64,000 bases of DNA, taken from the NCBI GenBank assembly GCA_019914995.1, contig CM034127.1, forward strand, positions 1,364,001 to 1,428,000. Direction: 5' to 3'. Positions 41,028-53,935 of this stretch are shown here, one piece after another. How positions within the stretch are numbered: the stretch's first letter is position 1; every line of letters starts with the position of its first letter. This stretch comes from Acanthochlamys bracteata. Taxonomy: Eukaryota; Streptophyta; Magnoliopsida; Pandanales; Velloziaceae. The translations under genes and the position numbers were made by a program. The notes beneath the pieces are model-generated. The model was not told the DNA's origin and searched no databases. It worked only from the letters and a program-made list of their open reading frames with translations.

Positions 41028-44000
41028 CACAACAAAAACAAGTCCACGACCACGCAGCGAGGTTCATTGGCGAAATATATAAATTTAATTTGGCGAAATT
41101 ACGAGTCGGTTATTGTTCGATTGATTTTGAGCGAATTTGTCGCTCCAAGGAAAGATCTGTTTTAGGTAAAGTTTGCAGAAAAAGGACCATAAAATACTTA
41201 TTGCGGTTTTGTACCCTAAGAGGCTCTTATTATCTTTCAAAAAATGCAGGTATATATTGACGACTCCTCGGCTTTATAATATAGAGATACATAAAGTGAA
41301 TACAACTAGCATATGCAAATACATCATTATACATATTAAATATATTAGCATAAAGACCAAATATATGTACATGTATTTATTTTTTTTAAGCTTTATGGTT
41401 ATCATATTGATTGCTTAGCCACAAATTGATGCCTATAAATATCGCGTTATTATTTACTTGTCAATTGTATATAGTATCAAAGCAGATTGGAATGAAACTA
41501 TTTAGAATTTGGATTAAAATTATTTTTATTATCCATTTCATTTAAAAATTTTATAGTCCTTATTTCAGGACTTTTATGGTTCATCTTATTTCAAAAAATT
41601 CGACCATTTTATTCAAACTTTTATAGCCGACTTCACATTAGAAATAATTATTCATTTTATTTCAGTGCGAGTAATTCATTTTATTTAAAAAATAAATAAA
41701 TAAATTGCTATGCTGAAAGACACATGCTAATAAAAATTTAGTCTCATTTTTTAATAATATTTATAAAAACTTAATTCATCACACTATTCATGTCTAACCA
41801 CAAGTTGATGTCTATAAATATCACATTTTAAAAAAAAAGTAAAATGAGTATTGTTGTTTTGAAATTAGCTTTTAATTGGAGTAAAAAAGCTTACTTGATT
41901 GTTCATTGTTCAAATTATGAGTCACAACAATGTAAGATAGAATACTTGATCCAATAATTTATTTAGTAAATATGTTGAACTAATTATTCAATCTCACCAT
42001 CAAATAACTTCAACTAGTAATATATTGTAGAAAAGACTCGTATGGAGGATCCATCTCTTTTGCATACATAAATTTTCAAAGGTTGCAATAGCTATTGAAT
42101 GCATAAGCAAAGATATACCATATGCAGAATAGTATGTAAGCTAATATCCATTTGAACAGATTCAGGGATCGAATTTTTACAAATCTGTATTTAAGTATTT
42201 TAAAATGCAATATTTTGGTTATCGGACAAATTTCGGTGTAAATAGTCGATCAGCGATAATTACCGAAAAAGAAAATAGCTTTCAATGGCGGGAGATTAAA
42301 AACCAGAAGCTTGGAACACCTACTCCCATCAAATACAACCAATCAATTAAACCACGCCGTCATTAGGAAAACTCATTCTGTCCTATTAGAAGAATTTGCT
42401 GTGTGAGAAATATTGCATTGGATCCTTTTTTATATCAGTCACAATTTGTGTTTATTTTTTTTAATGAGTTTACAAAATTATATTAATTTTATATTAATAA
42501 TAAATTTTAATATTTATTTTAAAATTTTATTTACTTTATATTTAAGAGGGTCAGTAAACACACCTAAATCTCTAGATTCTCCAATTTTATTTACTTTATA
42601 TTTAAGAAACCATGATATCCATCACCATGATATGAAATGACACCAATGAATAGCCATTACAATTTTGCAGTATTTTTGTTGCGCTTGGGACATTCTGTTG
42701 TTTGAAATTAAAAAGGAGATCTATAGTTAGTGATAAATGGCCAAAATTCCATTCAATTACTATACTAAGGCAACTCTGTCGTGTTTATGAATCAATCTGA
42801 TTCTGCCTTCAGCTTCCTTTCATGACAATGCAATTTTCTTCCCTGTTTAAAACCTAGGAATTGGATTCAGGTCATTTTAGATTCACCTTATAAATCGGAT
42901 AGGACTAACCATTTACTCCTCATATCCATTTATTTATTTAAATAAAGAGCGTGAAAGCTCTGGAAAAGAAAAAGAGAAAAGATAGAAAGATAAGAAAAAA
43001 AACAAAGAAAAGGAAAATGATTTCGGTCGGTTGGGAAAGCATGGTGTACGGTTTTCGGTTCCCTGCTGCTGCAGTTTGGTGCAGTTAAGGTTACGGCATG
43101 TTTGAAAATTCATTAGTTTTATTTTTTTATCAAATTTAGGTCATATAAAAAGAGCATTTAAAAGCTTTTAAAATGTTTTATTTTTTATATTTCATAAAAT
43201 ATTTATAAATAAATTTATAAAATTTATTTTAAATTTTAAAATATAAAAAATTTTAAATCGTCAAAATTTATTATTATTTATATTTATTAAACTAAAAATA
43301 AAATTTATTTTAAAATAATTAAAAAAATTTATTTCATAAGCACTTAATTTTAAAATTTTTTATTTTTACTATATTATTTAAAACTAATTATTTAATTAAA
43401 AAAATTATTGAAATAAAATAAATACAAAAAAATTATTTTCAATTTACTCTTAAAATTTTTGTTTTATTAAAATTAGTTTTATAAACTCAAGTTTTTATAT
43501 TTAAAACACGACCTTCACCGCACCGCGCGTATTCATAACGCTCGCTCAGTCACTAACACCCCTGTACTGCTATATACATTTATAAACCGGCATCCACGCT
43601 CATTGCGTGCAGACATCAATGCAGTACATCCTCCACTTCCTCAAAAGCATAATTTTCAATCAATTATTTCAGAATAAATATAAATATTGGAACATAATAT
43701 TTAACTATTGGAAAATAGTATACTCTCTAATAAGTACTGTTAATTTTGATAAGTCTATTTGTATTTTGAGGTACAAGAAAATTTATCTACTCAAAATTCA
43801 TTGCCTCTTCATTTCTCTGAAGTCTCTGATTACTCACTGCTGTTTGAAACTTTTCTTAAAATCAAATTTGTGTAAATTATTCAACATACTACACAACAAG
43901 ATAGAGTTTACTCTCAAATTCAGTTTTATTAAAATTCATTTTATAAAACTTATGCAGAGTCACAGAGGTTACTCGTGCAAAATTAATGCCCTCAAATTTC

Positions 44001-44696
44001 TATATCCAAAAGCTACAATAGCCGAAAAAACATTTACCCATGAAAAAAAAAAAAGATTCCAACAACTTTTTTAGTTTAATTTATTTTTAATATAATATAA
44101 ATAAAAATATAAATTTTTAAAATTTAATTTTAACATAAATTAATATATAAATTTATTTTTATTAATTTTTATTTTTTTAAATTCTTTGTATCAAGGTAAA
44201 CACACCCTTAAGATTCCAACAATTACTTCAAAAAAAAAAAAACAAAACAAAAAAAAACTAAAAAGTGCACAAATTTTTCATCTTGATCGTCGCATGCCGA
44301 TGGAGAAATTCCTGCTGCAACTCGGCCTAACAACACCCAACGGCGTCGGATCAGAGAGATCAGATACTTTGCTAGAAGAAAAAGTAAATACAGTGATTGA
44401 CGGTGGTTGAGGAGAGAACAGGGGCCAGTGTAGTGCAGCCACATAAGAGGGCCGGAGAGAGAGAAATCAGATTGTAAACTGGGACAAATAAATGGATGGG
44501 AATGAGAAACTAGGATTTAGGTTGAGATTAAATTTCTGCTTGTTAAATTTGAAACTCGAAAGAGGCAGGATCCTTAAATTGTTTTTTTTTTTTGGGATCC
44601 ATTCTGTGAACATCCGCCACATAGGATTGAGAATTTGAGATCGGGGAGTTATTTACTGGCGGTGACCGGACTTCATTCACCGACCAATCAAATCGA
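41028..44696. other. Intergenic AT-rich region, no gene recognised
   Basis: It begins with the LON2 upstream region and ends with the 3' flank of the BOI-related gene. Small open frames are AT-rich chance frames without motifs. A 25-base sequence starting AATTTTATTTACTTTATA occurs at 42523-42547 and again at 42583-42607. A candidate MITE lies at about 43094-43513. Confidence 0.45.
43094..43513 (+). mobile_element. Candidate MITE, about 420 bp
   Basis: The left end CGGCATGTTTGAAAATTC follows TTA, and the right end ATATTTAAAACACGACC forms an imperfect inverted repeat with it. The interior is extremely AT-rich and noncoding. The terminal match is partial. Confidence 0.35.
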
Positions 44697-45994
44697 TCAA
44701 GAGAGAAAAACTAGAACACTGCCGGTGCGGGGACACCGGCAAACCGGGCAAACGACCTGTTGTTTGACGGCGTCAGCATCACAGGCTGCACAGAGACACA
44801 GGTGTCTGCACGGCAGCAGCACCGCCGCAACTTGTCCGACTCCACACGCCCGACAAACCGCTCTCCTATCCCTCCACGCCATAGTTTCAACTCTTCCTGG
44901 ATCAACGTATGCCGATTCCGCATCCGCCGCCGTCGGTTGGAAGCACTCTTCATCACCAACGACAGGTCTGGACCGTTGATTCTGCTGCTGCTGCTGCTGT
45001 TGGATTTGGGAGTGAAGGGCTGATGCGGTGGTTTGGTTTTCGATTGCTTTGGTTTGCCAAGCGATTGACTCGGTTTTGAGTCGGGCGATTTTTTCTTCTA
45101 ACTCGGCGTTCCGGTTAGTTGCCCGACGTAACTCGGTTTCTTTCTCTCCGAATCTTCTTGCTGCTGATTCTTCTGCTGCTCGGTAAACTCGCCGCTGCTG
45201 CTCCGCTATTACTTGCAGCAGTTGCTCTCCCTTGAAACAGAAATTTTAAGAAGACTTGGACCAAAATCAATTTTTGCTGAAGTTGTTTGCGATTGATACC
45301 TGGGATTGGAGTAAAGCATCGATCTCATCACGGTAATGAGAAATCTCGCTTCCGGAGAAATCTTCAGAATTTGAAACCTGTGATTTAGTTTCTTCGACGG
45401 CAAGCCGGAGACCAGTCGAAACATCCGTTCCTGGCGCCGGTGCCGACGGTGGATGGTGTAAAGGGTATACTACTTCTCTTCCCCTCTTCCTCGCATTGTT
45501 ACCGCTAACTAAACGGAAAACGGAGAAATCCCATCAACTACATTTTTAGTTTATACAATTTGAGTTCTCTTTGTTGAATAAGAACGGAGAGAAAATGGAA
45601 TAATGGTTCTCACCATTGCTGGGGAAGAAGATTGAAGAAGGTGGTGATTGATGGAGGAAACCAAATTGTTGCTGCTGCTGCTGCTGTTCTTGATGTAATT
45701 GTTGTTGTTGCCAACTCATGGCCGGCGGCGGTGGCGGTAGTGGAAGTAGTGCGTAGTTCATGGTTTTAGTCTCGTTCTCAACTCTGCAATCAATCAACCA
45801 ATCGTTCATTCAACAACAACAAGATTAGGCAGAAACGTTTGGATAACAACAAAACAACAACATCTCTTGTTTTTCATGCATGCTAATCTTTGAAAATTTT
45901 TCTTGGAGCAGGATTGGAAGAACCAAGAGACCGACCTGTCGTTGGAAGGTAGAAGCAGTAGATTGGTATGGCACTGCTGCGCCTGTACCGCCAT
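44697..45994 (-). CDS. BOI-related RING E3 ubiquitin ligase (S-RNase-binding-protein type)
   Basis: Exons in transcript order 45936-45994, 45614-45783, 45300-45508 and 44697-45230 give 323 residues, normal for the family. It starts MAVQAQQCHTNLLLLP, a typical BOI/BRG N-terminus, followed by glutamine and proline runs. A conserved coiled-coil region (about residues 125-205) has DEIDALLQSQ, GEQLLQVIAEQQRRVYRA and ATRRNAELE-like ATNRNAELEEKI. A WRD-type segment with SAYVDPGRVET precedes the C-terminal RING: C272-x2-C275-x11-C287-x-H289-x3-C293-x2-C296-x10-C307-x2-C310, then a short tail ending in Ser. BOI relatives restrain gibberellin responses, cell death and flowering through DELLA or MYB partners; the target here is unknown. 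An in-frame ATG 13 codons upstream (46033) is an alternative start, but the conserved MAVQAQ start is preferred. Confidence 0.93.
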
Positions 45995-47164
45995 TGTTAT
46001 TGCTCTTCCAAAGAAAACTTCTAACAACAGCAAATCTTTCTTTCTATTGGCTTCTTTTCTGGTGGAGAGAAATTTGTTGTCGTTGTTGTTGAAGGAATGA
46101 AAGAGAGAACCGATTGAAGAGGAAGGGAAAGGAAAAGGGTGTGTTAATAATATTCGGGAAGGGAAATGCTCGTGGTTGTGTTGTTCTCTCGATCGCGTCG
46201 CTTCGGTGGTTGGGCTTCTTTTGTTACAAGTGAGTGTCAGGCCCTTATTTAATTTCCCTTTATAATTTATTAAATGGATATTCTTCTTCTTTTTTTAAAA
46301 AAAATTCCTTTAAATGAATTGAAGAAAATATTTGATTTTGTGGATATTCTGAAGGAAATAAAAGTGATAATTCCTTAATTTCTAATGGAGAATATTTTTT
46401 TTTAAAAGTTTAGGTTTGAAAATGGGGTGTTCTAGATTAATGTAATGTAAATTCTCTAAAATCAACGTTTAGAAGATTTCTTCAAACTTTATTCGCTCCC
46501 TATGTTTTTCTTCATGGGCCTACACCAAACGTTTGTATCTTATCTTTGTTTCTTTGAATAGGTTTATATATATGTTTGTGTTTTGGTATCATGATGAATA
46601 TTGGTTGTATTTGTTAGAGTTGTTCTAAAAAAATCTGTCTAAATACAATAATTAGGACCAAATTCAAAAGGCCAGGGACCAGAAGCAGAAACAAAAAATA
46701 ATTTTATCTAAATATTAAACAAAATTTGGCAAAGCTACTATCTTTTAGAGGAAACACTTGATAGGTTGTAAAAATGTTATATATATTTTAGAGTAAAAAG
46801 CAAGGGTATGGGTGTATGAAAGGGCAAAGTATCTTATAGAAATTTGAGTCATGTGGTGTTAATTGTACTCGACTGGTGCATTATAAGTGCAATAGGCAAA
46901 TAGTATTGTTTGCATTGGAGAAGGACGAGGGATTCCCTTCGGCTTTCTTACTTTCTTTTAAACTTTAGTGCTGTTCTTCTTGTTCAGCTAACCTTGTGAA
47001 AGTTTTCCGTTCTATGCATCGAAGTAATTGATTATCATTCCTTATCTTAGCCTTCAAATACTAACCAACTTAAACAAAACAACAGCAATCACTAAAAATT
47101 TTACGTAGAGTTTTATACTCTTTGTTACAGTTTAGCTCATTCATGATAAGAATATAACTTAATA

Positions 47165-47186
47165 TTTTTTTTTTTTTTTTTTTTTT
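47165..47186. repeat. Poly(T) run of 22 bases
   Basis: This is an uninterrupted T tract in intergenic DNA; a possible old poly(A) tail of a retroposed sequence on the minus strand, though no source is visible. Confidence 0.9.
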
Positions 47187-48141
47187 GGCCGATTGGTCAA
47201 TTTTGAAACGTTTGTTGTGTTCTGGATTTTATTAGAAAAACGTTCTGCCAAATGTTAGAACCAATTTTATTCGGTATACAATATATAGTTGCGGGTGTCA
47301 AGTCATGGTTATATCATTTTATATTCTAAAACTTTTGCTATGTTTTCTGAACGCATTCATTTTCTTCAATTCATCGGTTCGTATTATTACTTTTGAAACT
47401 AAAAAGGACCTGGTTGTTGATCTGTGTATAGAACAGGTTGGTGTTTTGATGATGAAATGGCTCCAAGGCACGATCAGATCGTTTTTTCGTCAAAACACAG
47501 TAAAGCCACGCCGAACATGTACATGTATGTATATTCAATTTCTTCGAATTTTTCTTTTGAAATTTCATGTGATTTTTCTTCTTATTTTTTGTGCACATTG
47601 ATTCATTTAGCTACGTAGCAAGATTAGATTTTGGCTTAAATTTTCGTTAAGATTCTAGTTGGCATGATATGAGCAGGTATTTGGTAAATTTCTTTGGTGC
47701 ACCAAAATCCAAACAACATCTATCAAAAGTTAGTACCACATCTTCTTATACAATCAAACAATGACATATGCTTCCCTTTGCATTCATGTCAGAGAGAAAA
47801 AAAGAAAAAATCACCAAAAAAAACAAAATTATCTTCCAACAATTGAATTCATACTTAAGATTGCAAGGTTCAAAACATGTTTCCGTATCATAAGAGGAAA
47901 CCAACAAAAATTTTGCTTAAAAGAAAACGCATGAAATGTCAATCAATAATTACATATGCATAATTTAAATAAAAAACTAATGCTTTCCATAAGAAACAAC
48001 GAGATATGATATTACTAGCATGTGGTGCTTGCCATGATGGCCTTTATTATGCCTTATTATGCTGTAAAACCCACATAATTAACTTGCATGGTTGCCTTCA
48101 TGCCCACACTACTATACATCACCGTTCAAACATAAAACACA

Positions 48142-48384
48142 GAGCGTTTGGCATTTTTCTAATAGAATTTTTTTATTTTTTATTTCATATTTTTCAATAC
48201 ACATTTTATTAGTATATATAAAATTTATTTAAAAATTTAGAAAATGTAAAAAAATTTTATGTAATGAGATCTTTTTATTACATATTTTTATTATTTTTTG
48301 AAAATAAAATAAAACTCGTTTCTTAAAAAAATAAAAATATTTTTAATTTAAAAAAATTTTATTTTATAAGTATTTTCAAACGCC
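48142..48384 (-). mobile_element. MITE copy, family II (inverted copy)
   Basis: The ends are GAGCGTTTGGCATTTTTC and GTATTTTCAAACGCC, which form an imperfect inverted repeat. The internal TAATGAGATCTTTTTATT matches the reverse complement of AATAAAAAGATCTCATTA in the copy at 58666-58925. Confidence 0.55.
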
Positions 48385-50291
48385 ATTATCTATTAAGAGT
48401 TTAAGATGATCTTTCGCATTGCTTTATGCCAACTTTTTTCGATCACCTTTTTAGTTTTTCATTTTTAAAAAAATGTTAAACAGTATTGTATAATATTTTT
48501 TAAAATTTTAAAAACTATGGATAAATTATACGAAATAAGATAATTATATGTATTTGTTTAAGCTAAAATAATAAAATTGTTTTTAAAAAAAATTTATTAG
48601 AAGCTTTTTTTATCAAAAGAAATTTATTTTAAGCAATTTCACACGATTCCTAAGTACAATTTAATATTTTCGATTTATTACCAAAAAGGAAAAACAATAA
48701 TTTTTTTTGCTTCATCTTGTCATGTTCCTATTTGTTTAATTTCTAAAACAGTAATCAAAAGCATTACGATTTCCTTCTCAAAAATAAAAGCATTGCGAAA
48801 ATTTGAACTTAAGAACGGCATATGAAATTAATTCAGAACAAACATTTTTTTTTAGAAATAGGTAAATTTGTCAATTTTTTTCCCGGAAAATAGAAATCAG
48901 CTGCTATACAAAGAGTTTGAAATACAAATTGGAAATTTTATTTTATTTCGTTTTAATCAAAATATAACCACCCAAAATTGTTGCATAATAACAAAAAAAA
49001 GAAAAACAATTTAAATAAAGTATGCAAAAAAAAAAAGAACAAAGAAAAAGGAAAAAGAGGAGAGAATAATGTTTGATATAAGAGATGATGGAGGGTGATG
49101 AGAGGAAAATAATAAGAAGTAAAGAAACATTCACGCATTTCTTGTTTCGTGCATTTTTTTTCTTTGTCCCCACCTTTTGATATTTGAGAATGCTCAAATT
49201 TAATTCCCTCTCTATCTTGCTGTTCATAAAAGGAAAAAAAAGACCCCAGAGACAAAGAAAAAGCAATAATGTTTTTCATTAATAAAATTTTATATAAAGA
49301 AAAAATTGTTGTGTATACTCTTAGCTCAAAGAAAAAGCAATAATCTCTGGTTTAATTTATAATTTCAATTAATTTTAAAGAACAAAAAATTCTGTACATA
49401 TGCTTAGCTTGATAATGGACATGTTTTGAATACATATCCATTTCTTTGTCGAACTATTCATGGGGTCATTTTCTATATATATTTTCTGTTTTGTTGGTAT
49501 TCTTCTTTTGATTTAGTTTTATTTATAGTCACACATACACATATGTTCCATGTTATCTCAATCCATTTGGTTTAAATACAGAAAACAGTAACCATACACA
49601 AAAAGTCTATTATTTCCGGTCCATTTATTTTATTTTTTTCTCGTCTTGTGTATTTCAATAGAACGACCGTATTAGTAGCGATATGTATATATATGCATAT
49701 GTATTTACTAAAAAAAATAATGTATAAAACAAAATTGATTACAACATTGCATACGACGTATAAAATCACGACTTGCAAACTACCATACAAGAAGACATTG
49801 TCTGGATTTTATCTTGTTCCAAATATTTGATAATATAATTTAAACCTTTGAATGTGGAACATAACGCATATGTAACTAATTTTGTTCCTCACATAGTTTA
49901 GATTGGATATTTTAAAGCAAAATTCATCCTAAAAAAAGGGGTTAGCGTTCATGACATGGACCCAAAACCATTAACAATTTTTTAAGATGAAGGTAATCCG
50001 AGCCTTTCAGTGCAGCTCATATCTATATAGAAGGTAACTATATTTTGGATGTATTTTTTTTCATATGAAGTGGTTTTCTAAGAAGTGATTGTTTTGAAAA
50101 TGTGAGATTTTAGGAGGTGAGATAGAAAGTAAAATATCGTAAAAGAGTATAAAAAGTAAAGAAAGCTATTTTTGAGTAAAAAAAATATTTTCGGATGAAA
50201 AAAAACTTTTCTGTATCAAAATTCTTATTTAGTAGACAAAAAATTGCATGCCGATAAGTTAAAAAGCTTTATGCGAGGGAGATGATAATAG

Positions 50292-50309
50292 GTGTGTGTG
50301 TGTGTGTGT
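50292..50309. repeat. (GT)9 microsatellite
   Basis: Nine GT units are followed by a T-rich low-complexity tract. Confidence 0.9.
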
Positions 50310-53300
50310 TTTTTTTTCTTCTTTTTTTTTCTTTTGGTTTTTTTTTTTCTTATGATTAATCAAAGAAAAGAAAAGGTGAGATGTAGGTGTGAAAATCATT
50401 GCCTAATTCTTAAAAAATGGTCTAAACATGTGCTTGATCTTCTTAGGGTTAGGGCCAAGAAAAATTTTAAGTCATGTAGCACACTTAATGAAAAATATAT
50501 GATTATATATCTGCTGCAACAATAATTTTCAACAAAGACGGTGAAGAAATTGATTTCACAAACCAAATTTCTAGTAGTCACACCACTCAAAAACCAATCT
50601 TTCTTTTCTTTTGTTTTCTTTTTGGCATGCGATGGATTAAGATTGGTTTTGATTAGAGACCACATCGACATGTTAATGTTTTGGAACACTATTAGGAAGT
50701 TGTCTTTAGGTGTATGAATTTAAGATGCATTCTTCTTACGCTGACTTAAACCAAAAAGAAAAATTCCAACCAAAGCACTACGGAAATAGGATCGAATTCC
50801 AATTCCAATGCCTTTGAAAATATTTTTGAATAAAGGCATATTACTATATTATTTATTAGTATCTCAACACAGTCCGCATTTGTCTTCTAGAAATGATTGC
50901 TACATTTTTTCTTTTTAGAGTCTCCCAATGAATGATTATTTTGTATAGCGGTAAATAATCAAGTGTCAACTTGACAACAGCTAATAAACCAAAATTGCAG
51001 CAAAGGCCCCCCCATCTGTTTCCATAGCATTCTTCTCCAGAAGCTGGAACGTATAGTTTGATTTCACTGAATATATATAGGAATGGTTGAAAAACAAATG
51101 AAATTATATCATAAGAGCATGTGTTAGGGACTATTTTGAGATTACTTATAAAAAGAAATTTCTGAAATAAAAATATTTTTATTCATTTCAATAAACGAAT
51201 TTTATTATTTAATTTTAAAAAATAGTAATAATAAATAATAAAAATATTTACTATTTAGAATTTGTATATATTCTTTAAATTTTTAAATAAATTTCGTAAT
51301 TTATTATAAAAAATTTATTAAAAATATAATAAAAGATACAAAATTATTTATTCAGAAGGGAAAGTGAAATAACTAAATAATTTGTCAAAAGTTGGTTTTA
51401 TAAAACTGAATTCAATAAGAAATACTTGGAAATGAGTTTCATAAATTTGGAGTAACAAATATATAAAGTGTATCGAACTGTGCTATTGAAATTTGCCCTA
51501 AATTGCACTAGTTCTTATGCATTTTCAGCCATGAAAAATGTTTGGTTGGTTGTAGAGGTATTCCTAATAAGTATAGCCATAAATATCTAATTGACAACCA
51601 TGTTCAAACTATCCTTCTTTTCCTAAAATCAACTTAGAAACACAACTTGAACGCAACAACGAGTCGTACTGTTATTAACTACAACACTTGCAAAAAAATC
51701 ACAATAAAAAGCTATGCTTGCTTAATCAGGGTTCACGTAGTGAGGACAACCTCACGGATGATTGATGCCGACTTTACTTGGCACGATAAAAGGTTGACAA
51801 AATTAAAAGGTTTGCAACTCAGTAGAGATTTAGTACCTTCTCAGTAATAGTCTTGCATCATTGAATGTGCTTGAAGGATTGTTGTGGAGGCAAACCAAAA
51901 GTGGATCCACCAACTTAGTGGAGCTGAGAACGCATCAGAATAGAACACAGTACAGAAACTAACTAAGACGCCATGGTCCATCACATGAAATTTTCATGAA
52001 TATAGTACAGAATTGAAAGAGTCTCCAAGAAATTAAGTAATGTGCAATATTTATAACATAACATGCTGCTGATACAAGTTAGCAGTGACAGATTTCAGGA
52101 AAAAAATTGAAGGCATCGTTTGCAGCAGTTAAAGACTTTCACTTAGATTAAATAACAATAGAAGAGCACTGAGAACTCTGACTTCAATTTTGCTATTCAG
52201 GGACTAATGAGAATGACAATTGCTTTCTATGAACCTGAATCTACATGAAACAATTCGATTGTTCATAGTATAACACTTTTTTATAAGAAACTGTTGCAGT
52301 ATTGGTTCTACCAGAGAAAGTGGTGACAGTTTATCAACTAAGAGCTAATCAAGTGCTGCAAGAATGTACTGACTCTACCATAAAAAAACTAACGCAGGAG
52401 TGTACATGGTAATAATTGAAGACATCCAATGCAACAGGAACATGGACCATGTCACACTAAAATGATTCTAAAGGCAAAATGATGTGACAAAGAAGATATG
52501 CAACAACGACCTACGAAGATAAGCCCTAACAAAATAACTTACGCTATGATCGCAATGGATGCAAAACTTAAAGGAAGAAGGCAGACGGGTTACCAACTTA
52601 ACCCATGGGGAGGAGAGCATTCAATACAATACAATATTAGAGGCTTTACATTCCTGGTAATGCCTGTAATTTGTATAATAAGACTATTCCTGGTAATGTT
52701 TAAAAGACTGTGCTTGATCTACCTCCAAAAACTGCGAATTGGGTGAAAAGCCATTGCTTTTGTTCTACATTGTAAACATACCATGATTCATCTGACATGA
52801 CTGATAGGCACATGTGAATAGTATCAAACACAATGAATGAAAGGGACAATTGAACATTACAAACAAAAGAGTCAAAATGAAAGAAGGAAAACCATAAACC
52901 AACAAAGACAAGCATACTAAAAGTTTTTACTAATCTATAAATATGAGCTTATCTAGATTCATTTTGTGCACCTTTTAAGCCTTAAAATAGAATGATAAAA
53001 GCATGCAATTCAAGGTGACTGCCTGCTACATGCACATTTTGTAATTATAAACAAGAATGTGGATGACTCTTGTTCATATCTCATTGATTTTCGTTCACAT
53101 TCACTAAGAACGATAGATACATGCTCATAAAATTGCCTGCTTCTCCACAAGATATATAAAAATTAAGAGCAGCCACCTGCTTTTACTAAAGCAAAAAATT
53201 GTTATGCATCCAAAAAATTTAGAGTTGCCTCCACTTAGATACTCTATTGAGAGATCGTTATTCATGAATCCTAAAACAAAACTCTAAAAAGAAGGTAGCC

Positions 53301-53545
53301 TGAAGACATGACACAACTGAAAATACAGATCGTTGTAACAAGATCAAGCATAAGAAAAGACATGTGCCTTGCTGTAGTAAAATGATCGATTCAAAACTGC
53401 AAAAACAAATGTAACCTGTGGAATAAAATATTCCACGACCTAGTTTATCAACAATGAAAATTGTGCATTTCCAGCATCTATTATAGGAATTCATATGTTA
53501 TTAATTCCCTCTTTATCTCTCTATCTATCTCTTGTCAAGGAAACG

Positions 53546-53564
53546 AAAAAAAAAAAAAAAAAAA
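53546..53564. repeat. Poly(A) run of 19 bases
   Basis: The A tract follows a short TCTATCTCTC simple repeat, in DNA downstream of the RAF2-like gene. Confidence 0.9.
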
Positions 53565-53935
53565 GGCAAAGCAATACTCACAATTTTGCTTATTTTGTAA
53601 AATTCACTTGATATTTACTAGTAAGAGAATGTCAAGCTTATTTACTAAATGTCAACTTTGAATACAACAAGATTTCAACTTTGCTTCCTAATGGTTTAGT
53701 TGGATCCTTTCTGATTGATTTGTTTGCTTTCCATGTCGGCATTAGTAGCACCAACGATCATGATTGCTAGGAATTTGGCAGGTAAGCAAAAGAACTATAA
53801 GAAGTTGAATGCATTGGAAAGTAAAGAATCATTTCATATAATATTTGCAAGAAAGTTACAGCAGTCACCAAGGTTGGCGAGGGAAGGCAATCAAGAACAA
53901 TGAAACAAACCCATTGCTCTTGAGAAAAATATCTT

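Larger units (their letters stand above)
45995..53935. other. Long intergenic region without a recognisable gene
   Basis: The proximal part is the promoter and leader of the BOI-related gene. About 46.2-51.4 kb is strongly AT-rich with homopolymer runs. About 51.6-53.9 kb has a more balanced composition, yet I found no exon set or domain there on either strand. It could hold the 3' region of the RAF2-like gene or a noncoding transcript. Simple repeats and a MITE copy are listed separately. Confidence 0.45.

Noticed and set aside
42523-42607. 25-base AT-rich direct repeat offset by 60 bases
   Set aside because: It is real in sequence but short and extremely AT-rich, so it was not given weight as a functional element.
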